DNA of 12,347 bases from Nocardioides sp. (GTDB lineage Bacteria; Actinomycetota; Actinomycetes; Propionibacteriales; Nocardioidaceae), in NCBI GenBank assembly GCA_029264225.1, contig JARICB010000156.1, positions 1 to 12,347 of the forward strand. Reading direction: 5' to 3'. Of the stretch, positions 1 to 6,731 are shown piece by piece. Every line of letters starts with the position of its first letter. Positions within the stretch are counted from its first letter, which is position 1. The notes beneath the pieces are model-generated. The model made no database searches, was not told the DNA's origin, and saw nothing but the letters and a program-made list of their open reading frames with translations. Made by a program: the position numbers and the translations under genes.

Positions 1-1206
1 CTCGGGTCGGATGAAGAGCTTGACGAAGCCGTCGCGGACACCCTGCATCTTGGCGCGGGCATTGCCGGCCAGCGGCAGCATCGCGACCTCGGCGCTGATC
101 TCACCCGCGTCCACCGCCTGTTGCGACCAGCCGACCGTGGCGATCTCGGGTGAGGTGAAGACGTTGGAGGAGACCTTCTTCAGGTCCAGTGGTGCCACCG
201 CGTCGCCGAGCAGGTGCCACATGGCGATCCGGCCCTGCATGGCGGCCACCGAGGCGAGCATCAGCACGCCCGTGCAGTCGCCTGCGGCGTACACGCCCCG
301 CACGGAGGTGCGTGAGACTCGATCGACGGTGATGAAGCCGCCTTCGTCGGTGGTGACGCCCGCCTCCTCGAGACCGAGGTCGGCGGTGTTGGGGATCGAA
401 CCGAGCGCCAGGATGCAGTGCGAGCCGGTGACTTCACGGCCATCGGTGAGTCGCACCGTGACGACGTCGCCCTCCCGGGTCACCGACTCCATGCGCGATC
501 GTCCGAGCACCTCCATGCCTCGACGGGTCGAGACCTCCTCGAGTACGGCGCTCGCGTCGGCGTCCTCGCCGGGCAGCACCCGATCGCGGGAGCTGACCAG
601 CGTGACCGGCACTCCCAGCGCGAGATAGGCGCTGGCGAACTCGGCGCCGGTGACGCCGGAGCCGACCACGATGAGTTTCTCCGGCACCTCGTCAAGGTCG
701 TAGACCTGCTCCCAGGTCAGGATCCGCTCCCCGTCGGGCTGCGCACTCGGCAGCGTGCGTGGGGCCGCTCCGGTGGCGACCAGGATCGCGTCGGCCTCGT
801 AGACCTCGTCGCCGACGAGCACGGTGAGATCGGGACCGAGCCGTCCCCGGCCCTTCACCACTCGCACTCCGTCACGGTCGAGGCGGACGGCGATGTCGGA
901 GGACTGGTCGGCGGCCAACTGCTTGACCCGGCGGTTGACCTTGCTCAGGTCGACCCGGATCGTGGTGGCGGCGTCACCCTCACGGTCCTTGAAGTCGATG
1001 CCGAGCTCGGCCGACTCCGAGACCTCGGTCATCAACTCCGCGGTGGCGATCAGGGTCTTGCTTGGCACGCAGTCGGTGAGCACCGCTGAGCCGCCGACTC
1101 CGTCGGAGTCGATGATGGTGACGTCGGCTCCGAGCTGGGCGGCCACGTGTGCCGCCTCGTAGCCGCCGGGGCCACCGCCGATGATGACGACGCGATCAGT
1201 CCGCAC
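1..1206 (-). CDS. NAD(P)H-quinone dehydrogenase of the LpdA type (flavoprotein disulfide reductase family), C-terminus beyond window
   Basis: A FAD-dependent pyridine nucleotide oxidoreductase of which 402 codons are visible; family members are about 470 residues, so only the C-terminal part of the dimerisation domain is missing. The N-terminal FAD-binding motif GGGPGG lies at residues 10-15, the second dinucleotide motif GSGVTGAEF in the middle, and the FAD-contacting GDCTG near residue 300. The redox site reads GGSAVLTDCVPSK (38-50). Aligned with the CLNVGC of the neighbouring lpd, the second cysteine is kept (Cys46) but the first is Ala41, so a redox disulfide cannot form. This is the hallmark of Mycobacterium tuberculosis LpdA (Rv3303c), known to reduce quinones and to lack lipoamide dehydrogenase activity. 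I chose the GTG at 1206, 6 bp after the lpd stop. No clear Shine-Dalgarno is visible, so expression probably depends on read-through and coupling from lpd. The family assignment is firm and the substrate is inferred. Confidence 0.88.
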   Translation of the reverse strand, partial: MRTDRVVIIGGGPGGYEAAHVAAQLGADVTIIDSDGVGGSAVLTDCVPSKTLIATAELMTEVSESAELGIDFKDREGDAATTIRVDLSKVNRRVKQLAADQSSDIAVRLDRDGVRVVKGRGRLGPDLTVLVGDEVYEADAILVATGAAPRTLPSAQPDGERILTWEQVYDLDEVPEKLIVVGSGVTGAEFASAYLALGVPVTLVSSRDRVLPGEDADASAVLEEVSTRRGMEVLGRSRMESVTREGDVVTVRLTDGREVTGSHCILALGSIPNTADLGLEEAGVTTDEGGFITVDRVSRTSVRGVYAAGDCTGVLMLASVAAMQGRIAMWHLLGDAVAPLDLKKVSSNVFTSPEIATVGWSQQAVDAGEISAEVAMLPLAGNARAKMQGVRDGFVKLFIRPE

Positions 1207-1212
1207 GATGGC

Positions 1213-2616
1213 TCACAGATTGATCATGTGGCCGCTGATGCCGTGGACTGCTTCCTTGACGGCCTCGGTCAGCGTCGGGTGGGCGAACACGTTGCGAGAG
1301 ACCTCATCGGCCGTCAGGTCCCACTGCTGGGCCAGCGTCAGCACCGGCAGCAGCTCGGTCACGTCCGGGCCGATCATGTGGGCACCGATGATCTCGTTGT
1401 GCTCGGCGTCGGCGACGACCTTGACGAAGCCGACGGCCTCGCCCAAGCCCATGGCCTTGCCGTTGGCGCTGAAGGGGAAGGTCGACGTCTTGACGTCGTA
1501 GCCCTTCTCCTTGGCCTGCTCCTCGGTGTAGCCGAACGAGCCGATCTGCGGCATGCAGTAGGTGGCGCGCGGGATCATGTCGTAGTTGATCGGCATGGTC
1601 TCGGCGTCGTTGATGGTCTCTGCGGCGACGATGCCCATGGCCTCGGCGACGTGCGCGAGCATCAACTTTCCGGTGCAGTCACCGATGGCGTAGACGCCGT
1701 CGACATTGGTGCGGCAGTAGTCGTCGACCTCGACCGCACCGCGCTCGGTGAGCTTGACGCCGATCTTGTCCAGGCCGTAGCCCTCGACGCGCGGCGCGAA
1801 GCCGAAGGCGGCCAAGAACTTGCCTGCCTCCAGCACCTGCTCGTCGCCGCCGCCGGCGGGCGCAACGGTGACCTTGACGCCGGAGCCGGTGTCCTCGACC
1901 CGCTTCACGGCCGTGCTGGTCAGCACCTTCACACCGAGCTTCTTGTAGTGCTTGGCCAGTTCCTTGGAGACGGCCGCGTCCTCGGTAGGCACCATCCGGT
2001 CGAGGAACTCCACGATCGTCACGTCCACACCGAAGTTGGCCATGACGTAGGCGAACTCGACGCCGATCGCGCCGGAGCCGCCGATGATGATCGACTCGGG
2101 CAGCTGGTCGGTGAGGATCTGCTCCTCGTAGGTCACGACGTGCTCGGAGAGCTCGACGCCGGGGACCAGACGGACGGTGGCGCCCGCGGCGATGATGAGG
2201 TTGTCGCAGGTGTAGCCGGTGGTGTTGCCGTCCTTGTCCGTGACGTCCAAGCCGGTCGGCGAGGTGAGGGTGCCCCACCCGTCGATCTCGGTGATCTTGT
2301 TCTTCTTCATCAAGAAGTGGACGCCCTTGACGATGCCGTTGCTGACGTCACGCGAGCGCTTGTGGGTAGGACCGAACGCCATCGTGGCGTCGCCCTCGAT
2401 ACCGAACTTCGCCTTCTCGTGCTGGAGCGTGTGCGCCAGCTCGGCATTCTTGAGCAGGGCCTTCGACGGGATGCACCCGACGTTGAGGCAGACCCCGCCC
2501 CAGTACTTGTCCTCGACCACGGCCACCTTCTGGCCGAGCTGCGAGGCGCGGATGGCGGCGACGTAGCCACCGGGGCCGGCGCCGAGGACGAGGGTGTCGA
2601 AGTGGGTGTCGCTCAC
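1213..2616 (-). CDS. lpdA: Dihydrolipoyl dehydrogenase (E3)
   Basis: This 467-residue enzyme reoxidises dihydrolipoyl groups with NAD+ in the cytoplasmic pyruvate, 2-oxoglutarate and related dehydrogenase complexes. All diagnostic parts are present: FAD-binding GAGPGG at 12-17, the redox disulfide CLNVGC (Cys43 and Cys48) followed by IPSK, the NAD-binding GGSGAIG near 179-185, the FAD-contacting GDCTG near 312-316, and the C-terminal His-Glu catalytic element FAHPTLTE (about His446/Glu451). There is no lipoyl domain fused at the N-terminus. The start is GTG at 2616. It has no Shine-Dalgarno but does have a TAAGGT hexamer ending 7 nt upstream, consistent with a leaderless transcript. The gene is first in a two-gene unit with the LpdA-type quinone dehydrogenase 6 bp downstream and is divergent from the GGCT gene. 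Its function is secure. The symbol is ambiguous (lpd or lpdA), because in mycobacteria lpdA names the neighbouring paralogue instead. Confidence 0.96.
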   Translation of the reverse strand: MSDTHFDTLVLGAGPGGYVAAIRASQLGQKVAVVEDKYWGGVCLNVGCIPSKALLKNAELAHTLQHEKAKFGIEGDATMAFGPTHKRSRDVSNGIVKGVHFLMKKNKITEIDGWGTLTSPTGLDVTDKDGNTTGYTCDNLIIAAGATVRLVPGVELSEHVVTYEEQILTDQLPESIIIGGSGAIGVEFAYVMANFGVDVTIVEFLDRMVPTEDAAVSKELAKHYKKLGVKVLTSTAVKRVEDTGSGVKVTVAPAGGGDEQVLEAGKFLAAFGFAPRVEGYGLDKIGVKLTERGAVEVDDYCRTNVDGVYAIGDCTGKLMLAHVAEAMGIVAAETINDAETMPINYDMIPRATYCMPQIGSFGYTEEQAKEKGYDVKTSTFPFSANGKAMGLGEAVGFVKVVADAEHNEIIGAHMIGPDVTELLPVLTLAQQWDLTADEVSRNVFAHPTLTEAVKEAVHGISGHMINL

Positions 2617-2623
2617 GGGTCAC

Positions 2624-2629
2624 ACCTTA
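2624..2629 (-). promoter_or_regulatory. Candidate -10 element of a leaderless lpd promoter
   Basis: Read on the minus strand the hexamer is TAAGGT, matching the actinobacterial TANNNT -10 pattern. It ends 7 nt before the GTG start of lpd, where transcription would begin at or within a base or two of the start codon. No Shine-Dalgarno is present. I see no convincing -35. Confidence 0.5.
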
Positions 2630-2649
2630 GCCGCCGGGCAGGACGTCGC

Positions 2650-2655
2650 TACCCT
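2650..2655 (+). promoter_or_regulatory. Candidate -10 element of a leaderless promoter for the GGCT gene
   Basis: TACCCT matches TANNNT and ends 6 nt before the GTG start at 2662, with no Shine-Dalgarno in between. A -35 at the usual 17-bp distance would sit at about 2627-2632 (TTAGCC), overlapping the -10 of the divergent lpd promoter. Confidence 0.45.
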
Positions 2656-2661
2656 TGCCCC

Positions 2662-3114
2662 GTGACGCTCTATGCCGCCTACGGGACCAACCTGGACCCA
2701 GCCCGCATGAGTGAGCGCTGTCCGCACTCCCCGCTGCGCAGCACCGGGTGGCTGACCGGCTGGCGACTTACCTTCGGCGGCGAGGAGCACGGCTGGGACG
2801 GCGCCCTCCCTACCATCGTCGAGGACCCGCTCGAGCAGGTCTTCGTGGCCGTCTACGACGTCACCGCCGACGACTTCACCCAGCTTGACCGGTGGGAGTC
2901 GGCCGACACCGGGCTCTACCGCAGGACCCGGGTACGGGTACAGACCATGGCCGGGGAACTGGCTGCCCGGGCCTACGTCCTCGACGCCTACGAGGGCGGC
3001 CTGCCGAGCGCTTCCTCCCTCGGCGTACTCGCCGATGCCGCCGACGCTGCCGATGCCCCCCTCGACTATGTCGCGGGCCTGCGCCGTCGGCCCTGCCGCT
3101 CGACCGGCCTCTGA
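2662..3114 (+). CDS. Gamma-glutamylcyclotransferase-fold (GGCT/AIG2-like) protein
   Basis: A 150-residue soluble protein with the GGCT fold, whose members cyclise gamma-glutamyl amines to 5-oxoproline or modify related substrates. The N-terminal YGTNL at 7-11 is the substrate-cradle loop (usually YGSNL). The acidic residue of LDRWES (Glu79) aligns with the catalytic glutamate of the family, and the following GLYRR is the usual GxY after it. A C-terminal YVLDAYEGGLPS segment is typical of the actinobacterial subgroup. The start is GTG at 2662, the only start that keeps the N-terminal beta strand; it follows a TACCCT hexamer and no Shine-Dalgarno. In actinobacteria such proteins often lie beside LpdA-type dehydrogenases and purine nucleoside phosphorylase, as here. 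The physiological substrate cannot be read from sequence; mycothiol or gamma-glutamyl peptide metabolism would be guesses. Confidence 0.85.
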   Translation: MTLYAAYGTNLDPARMSERCPHSPLRSTGWLTGWRLTFGGEEHGWDGALPTIVEDPLEQVFVAVYDVTADDFTQLDRWESADTGLYRRTRVRVQTMAGELAARAYVLDAYEGGLPSASSLGVLADAADAADAPLDYVAGLRRRPCRSTGL

Positions 3115-3189
3115 GCCGCTTCTCGGTGACGTCCCACCTGCCGCTGCTTCACCATGCTAGGTAGGGAGGCGCCGCCGCCACCGGCGACC

Positions 3190-3195
3190 TAGGAT
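3190..3195 (+). promoter_or_regulatory. Candidate -10 element of a leaderless promoter for PNP
   Basis: TAGGAT is a good actinobacterial -10 and ends 7 nt before the GTG start at 3203. No Shine-Dalgarno lies between them. It is in the 88-bp gap after the GGCT gene, so PNP can be transcribed separately from its upstream neighbour. Confidence 0.5.
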
Positions 3196-3202
3196 CAACC
3201 CC

Positions 3203-3997
3203 GTGACCGACCACAAAGCCCTAGCCCAGGACGCCGCCACCAAGCTCGCCGAACTTACCGGCGTCGAGACCCATGACGTCGCCCTCGTGCTCGGTTCGGG
3301 CTGGCTACCGGCCGTCGACGCCCTCGGAACAGCCAGCACGGAGATCAACACCACGGACCTTCCCGGCTTCCACGCCGCCGGCGTGGTCGGGCACAGCGGC
3401 AAGATCCGCAGCCTCGAGGTGGCCGGTCGTCGGGTCCTGGTCTTCCTGAGCCGCACGCACTTCTACGAGGGCAAGGGAGTCGCGGCGGTCGTCCACCCGA
3501 TCCGCACTGCTGCTGCCGCCGGCTGCCGGACGATCGTATTGACCAATGGCTGCGGCGGTCTGAAGGAATCCTTCGCACCCGGCCAGCCGGTGCTGATCTC
3601 CGACCACATCAACCTCACGGCGACCAGTCCGATCGAGGGCGCCAACTTCGTCGACCTGACTGATCTGTACTCCCCTCGACTGCGCGGGCTGTGCAAGGAG
3701 ATCGACCCGAGCCTCGACGAGGGCATCTACGTGCAGTTCCCCGGCCCGCACTACGAAACGCCCGCCGAGATCGCCATGGTGCGCGCCATGGGCGGGCACC
3801 TGGTCGGCATGAGCACCACCCTCGAGGCCATCGCTGCCCGGGAGGCTGGGATGGAGGTTCTCGGCATCAGCCTGGTCACCAACCTGGCCGCCGGACTCAG
3901 CGGTGAACCGCTGAACCATGAAGAGGTGCTCGCGGCGGGCAAGGCGGCCGCAGGCCGGATGGGCGAACTGTTGGGCCAGATCGTCCCGCGCATCTGA
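3203..3997 (+). CDS. punA: Purine nucleoside phosphorylase, trimeric type
   Basis: This 264-residue cytoplasmic enzyme phosphorolyses inosine, guanosine and deoxy forms to base plus (deoxy)ribose-1-phosphate in purine salvage. Motifs in order are the phosphate-binding GSGW (31-34), GHSG (63-66), SRTHFYEG (83-90), TNGCGGL (114-120), the substrate loop GPHYETPAE (181-189), GMST (202-205), TNLAAG (226-231) and NHEEV (238-242). Glu185 and Asn227 correspond to human Glu201 and Asn243, the pair that selects 6-oxopurines, so adenosine should be a poor substrate. Length and motifs fit the low-mass homotrimeric class, not the hexameric DeoD class, although mycobacterial annotations sometimes use deoD. 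The start is GTG at 3203, with a TAGGAT hexamer 7 nt upstream and no Shine-Dalgarno. The gene ends just before a strong hairpin shared with the convergent heme operon. Identity is secure. Confidence 0.95.
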   Translation: MTDHKALAQDAATKLAELTGVETHDVALVLGSGWLPAVDALGTASTEINTTDLPGFHAAGVVGHSGKIRSLEVAGRRVLVFLSRTHFYEGKGVAAVVHPIRTAAAAGCRTIVLTNGCGGLKESFAPGQPVLISDHINLTATSPIEGANFVDLTDLYSPRLRGLCKEIDPSLDEGIYVQFPGPHYETPAEIAMVRAMGGHLVGMSTTLEAIAAREAGMEVLGISLVTNLAAGLSGEPLNHEEVLAAGKAAAGRMGELLGQIVPRI

Positions 3998-4010
3998 CGT
4001 AACCGAAATG

Positions 4011-4054
4011 ACCGCTGGCCCGTCCTCGTGTTCGTACGAGGCCGGGCCAGCGGT
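4011..4054. terminator. Bidirectional intergenic terminator hairpin
   Basis: A near-perfect inverted repeat fills the 62-bp gap between two convergent genes. The outer 12-bp arms ACCGCTGGCCCG (4011-4022) and CGGGCCAGCGGT (4043-4054) are exact complements. After one T/C mismatch they continue as CCTCG/CGAGG (4024-4028 with 4037-4041) around an 8-nt loop. There is no U-tract, as is common in high-GC actinobacteria. It starts 13 nt after the PNP stop and ends 5 nt before the minus-strand hta stop, so it can serve both strands. Confidence 0.8.
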
Positions 4055-4059
4055 TCATC

Positions 4060-5457
4060 TCAACGCTTGACGCGGAACTTCGTGACGCCCTTCGAGGCGG
4101 CGACGTCACTGCCACCGAGGAACCGGACACTGACCTGGTAGCGGCCGACGGCAAGCTTGGGCAGCTTGACGACCGCCTTCCCGTTCTTGACAGCAACGGT
4201 CCGCTTGATCTTCTTGGGCCCCTTCTTGGAGGCCTTCTTCGCGCCCGTGATGCCCTTGACGACCACCTTGGCCTTGCCGCTGATCGCGTCGGCTCCGCTT
4301 ACCTTCACGACGAGCTTGCCAGCGCGCTTGGTCGTCGGCTTCTTCTTGACCTTGGCCTGCGTCTTCGTCGTGGTCACGGCGGGCTTTGCCAGCGCCGCCC
4401 AGTTGATCGTCACCGCGGTCTCGGTGTCCTGGCTCACCGTGGAGTGCGTGTGTGCGCGCCAGGTGTAGACCGAGTAGCTCTTGGTCGGGTCGAGCTTTGC
4501 GGTCGGTGCGACCAGCGTCGAGGCGAAGGTGCCGGACGCCGAGATCCGAGTGCCGGCAACCCAGTCGGAGGCCACGAAGGCACCCATTCCGGCCTGGCTG
4601 CTCACGTTGGGCAGCCCGCCGGAGGGGGCCAGACCGACGTAGACACCCTGGTCACCCGGGTTGGTGAGCGCACTGAACCCGGAACCGGCGACAGCGATGC
4701 TCACGCCATCAGCCGCAGACGCCTTGGTGACCGACGCGGTGGTGCTGATCGGGTTGGCGGTGGCAGTCAGCGCAGCCGGCGCCTTCTTGGGGTCCGACGC
4801 CGAACCGCTGGCGTAGAAGTGGCTGCGCAGCCCCGGGGTCAACTGGGTCAGGAACGACGGCGCGAAGGCCTTGCCCTCGACGGGCTGGCCGGTGGGGATG
4901 CCGAGTGCGGTCGCCTCGGCACTGCCCGCCGGAAGCACCCCGGCCCAGTTCGGAGTGGCAGAGAGCGTCTCGCCCTTCCAGCCACCGGTGGCGGTGAAGG
5001 TGGTCACCACGACCCGCTTGGGCTCGGTCGCACTGGCCTGGTTGCCCATCCCCGCCGCGTTCGCGGCGCTGACGACGGCGCTGATCGAGCCCATGCCGGC
5101 GCCGTCGACCACGACGGTCGGGTCCTCGATGGTGACCGAGTAGTGCTCGGTGCCGGCGTTGACGAAGGCGCCCTTGACGGAGCCCTGGTAGGCCACCGTG
5201 GCCGCCCCGTTGGCGGGGTTGTAGGAGCCGACACCCCTCGGGAACGCGACGACGCCGTCGGCGGACTCGGTCGCGCCATCACCCAGCGTGCGGGTGGAGA
5301 GGTGGTCCTTGAACTGTTGGGAGACCTGCCAGTTGAGCGCGGGGACGGCGACCGCCTGGGCGGGGGCCGCTGCGGTGACGACGGCGAAGGCGCCGCCGAC
5401 CAGCGCGAGGGCAGCGGACCCGGCGACAGAGCGCCGCGTCCTGGTGGTGGGGGACAT
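4060..5457 (-). CDS. Secreted HtaA-domain heme-binding protein with lysine-rich C-terminal Ig-like domain
   Basis: A 465-residue exported protein, the last gene of the heme operon. A twin-basic signal peptide (TRTRR, then a hydrophobic run ending APAQA) is probably cleaved after residue 35. Residues about 42-230 form an HtaA domain: WQVSQQFKDHL, FPRGVGSYN, YQGSVKGAF, YSVTIEDP, and HFYASGSASDPKKAP (213-227). HtaA domains bind heme at the corynebacterial surface. Residues about 236-353 form an Ig-like module (GVYVGLAP at 271, YTWRAHTHS at 331) that resembles part of the protein encoded at 6724-7857. Residues 358-465 are a beta-rich domain with about 26 lysines and six arginines against two aspartates. 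There is no transmembrane anchor or sorting motif, so charge may hold it to the cell wall. The protein contains no cysteine. I chose the ATG at 5457 because AAAGGA lies 9 nt upstream. An in-frame ATG at 5475 overlaps the preceding stop as ATGA and is a real alternative. The heme role is inferred from domain and operon. Confidence 0.85.
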   Translation of the reverse strand: MSPTTRTRRSVAGSAALALVGGAFAVVTAAAPAQAVAVPALNWQVSQQFKDHLSTRTLGDGATESADGVVAFPRGVGSYNPANGAATVAYQGSVKGAFVNAGTEHYSVTIEDPTVVVDGAGMGSISAVVSAANAAGMGNQASATEPKRVVVTTFTATGGWKGETLSATPNWAGVLPAGSAEATALGIPTGQPVEGKAFAPSFLTQLTPGLRSHFYASGSASDPKKAPAALTATANPISTTASVTKASAADGVSIAVAGSGFSALTNPGDQGVYVGLAPSGGLPNVSSQAGMGAFVASDWVAGTRISASGTFASTLVAPTAKLDPTKSYSVYTWRAHTHSTVSQDTETAVTINWAALAKPAVTTTKTQAKVKKKPTTKRAGKLVVKVSGADAISGKAKVVVKGITGAKKASKKGPKKIKRTVAVKNGKAVVKLPKLAVGRYQVSVRFLGGSDVAASKGVTKFRVKR

Positions 5458-5466
5458 GGGGAGGGT

Positions 5467-5472
5467 TCCTTT
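5467..5472 (-). promoter_or_regulatory. Ribosome binding site deciding the start of the second HtaA-domain gene
   Basis: On the minus strand this reads AAAGGA, 9 nt before the ATG at 5457. It lies inside the reading frame that would start at the ATG at 5475, and no Shine-Dalgarno precedes that upstream ATG. It favours 5457 as the start, though termination-reinitiation at the ATGA overlap could also use 5475. Confidence 0.5.
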
Positions 5473-6731
5473 CATCGGGGTGGAATCTGGTGGGTCGGGA
5501 GTGCTGGTCTGGGGCTCGGCACGAGCAGCAGCGCGGTCGCAGCGAGGAGGAGTACGCCGCCCAGCAGCCACCACCGGGCAGCAGAGTCCTCGGCGGGGGT
5601 CGCGACTGCCGGGGTCTCGGCAGCGGTGAGGAGCATCGGAGACGCGACGTAGTGCGTCTGCCCGACGCCGACCGGATCCACCGCCAGCGGTGGCGGTGGC
5701 GGTGACAGGGAAGTTGGCATCGCGTCGCGCACCGGAGCCGGTTCGTCGCGAGCCACTGGTGCGGCCGACGGCGGCTTGGTCGCCTTGGGCGGCCGCGGTG
5801 CCGAGTTGGTGACGTCGGGCGCGGCGGGGGTCTTGCTCGGGGTGGATGCGGCGGTGGGCTGCGGCATTGCCGTTTCGCCGTCCAGGGCGAAGGACATCGG
5901 CAGCGGGGCCTTGAACGCATCGGTGCTGCCACCGCTGGTGTACCAGAAGGCGGCAGTGCCCAGGATGTTCTGGAAGTCGATGAAGGACTGGGGGAACGCG
6001 CCGGCGTCTGCCCCAGCGGCCTGCTGCACGCCACTGACACGCACACCGGTGAAAGTGGGCGTCACGGTCAGGTTCGTCGCGCTGAGGTCGACCGGGGGCA
6101 GGTCGGCGAGTACGACCCGCGCAGGGGCCACCGGCGCCCAGGCGTCCGGATTGTCGACCGAGGAGGCGTAGCCGCTGAGGGTCGCGGTGACCCGCGACGC
6201 CTCGGGCGTCACCTCGAGGCTCGGGTCGGAGACGGTGAAGAACGACATTCCCGAGTAGGAGACGACGCTGAAGTCTGCGTCCCAGCCGATGGTGGCGGTG
6301 CCAGCGGCGGCATCGATGGTGCCGACGCCAGCTCCCAGCACCACCTGGTGGTTGCTGAACCGGCCCTCCGTCGGCACCCCCAGCGCCTTGCCGTCGCTGT
6401 CGGTGGTCAGCCCCTCCCAGGTGGCGGGCCGCCAGGTGCCGCCGGTGAACTTCTGGATCTGTGCGGCACCGGTCTGCGCGCTCCAACTGGAGCGCGGCAA
6501 CTTCGTTCCCCCCTTGCCCGGATCGGGGACGACACCGGCGGAGAGGTAGTTGTAGGTGCTGGGGGCATGGGCGGCGTTGTTGGCCTCGTTGGTCACGCCC
6601 CAGCGCAGCACCGCGCCGCTGACCGGTCGCGAGTCCTGCGCGTAGGCGCTCGGTGCGATGAGCACCAGAGCACCTACACCCACGAGGGACAGCGCCCAGA
6701 CGGCGCACACTGCGACCAGTTGCTTACGCAC
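5472..6731 (-). CDS. HtaA-domain surface heme-binding protein with C-terminal membrane anchor
   Basis: This 419-residue protein is the fifth gene of the heme operon. The N-terminus (MRKQ, hydrophobic core, PSAYA) is a signal peptide with a likely cut after residue 31. Residues about 38-282 form a long HtaA domain opening with LRWGVTNEANN. It carries FTVSDPSLEV at about 165-174 and ends in FWYTSGGSTDAFKAPLP (262-278), which lines up with the HFYASG...KAP end of the next protein. A proline/threonine/alanine-rich linker (about 285-383, including five consecutive prolines) leads to one transmembrane helix (387-404, starting WWLLGGVLLL) and a short cytoplasmic tail. The protein should therefore present its domain through the cell wall, as corynebacterial HtaA does. 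The start is GTG at 6731, overlapping the previous stop by 8 bp. The stop at 5472-5474 overlaps a possible ATG of the next gene. Family membership is well supported. Direct heme binding is inferred from the family, and the ligand residue was not identified. Confidence 0.83.
   Translation of the reverse strand: MRKQLVAVCAVWALSLVGVGALVLIAPSAYAQDSRPVSGAVLRWGVTNEANNAAHAPSTYNYLSAGVVPDPGKGGTKLPRSSWSAQTGAAQIQKFTGGTWRPATWEGLTTDSDGKALGVPTEGRFSNHQVVLGAGVGTIDAAAGTATIGWDADFSVVSYSGMSFFTVSDPSLEVTPEASRVTATLSGYASSVDNPDAWAPVAPARVVLADLPPVDLSATNLTVTPTFTGVRVSGVQQAAGADAGAFPQSFIDFQNILGTAAFWYTSGGSTDAFKAPLPMSFALDGETAMPQPTAASTPSKTPAAPDVTNSAPRPPKATKPPSAAPVARDEPAPVRDAMPTSLSPPPPPLAVDPVGVGQTHYVASPMLLTAAETPAVATPAEDSAARWWLLGGVLLLAATALLLVPSPRPALPTHQIPPR

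Noticed and set aside
418..1089. A plus-strand open frame of 223 codons
   Set aside because: It is antisense to the LpdA-type dehydrogenase, has no family motifs and is explained by GC-rich codon bias. The same applies to the plus-strand frames opposite hmuT and hmuU.
1147..3114. A 655-codon open frame on the plus strand running antisense to lpd and into the GGCT gene
   Set aside because: The part before 2662 is the complement of lpd in a high-GC frame with few stops, and its composition is not protein-like. Only the in-frame part from 2662 is a real gene.
5689..5703. Short GGTGGC repeat
   Set aside because: Only two and a half units, encoding the polyproline of the linker. It is too short to argue for phase variation.
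4060..6708. An 882-codon minus-strand frame joining an out-of-frame reading of the first hta gene to the second hta gene
   Set aside because: The upstream half is a low-complexity shadow of the first HtaA-domain gene in another frame. The true protein begins at the signal peptide near 5457.
6690..6731. Possible lipobox in the first hta protein (LVAVC at residues 5-9)
   Set aside because: The cysteine lies too near the N-terminus, before the hydrophobic core is complete. An ordinary cleavage site after PSAYA fits better.
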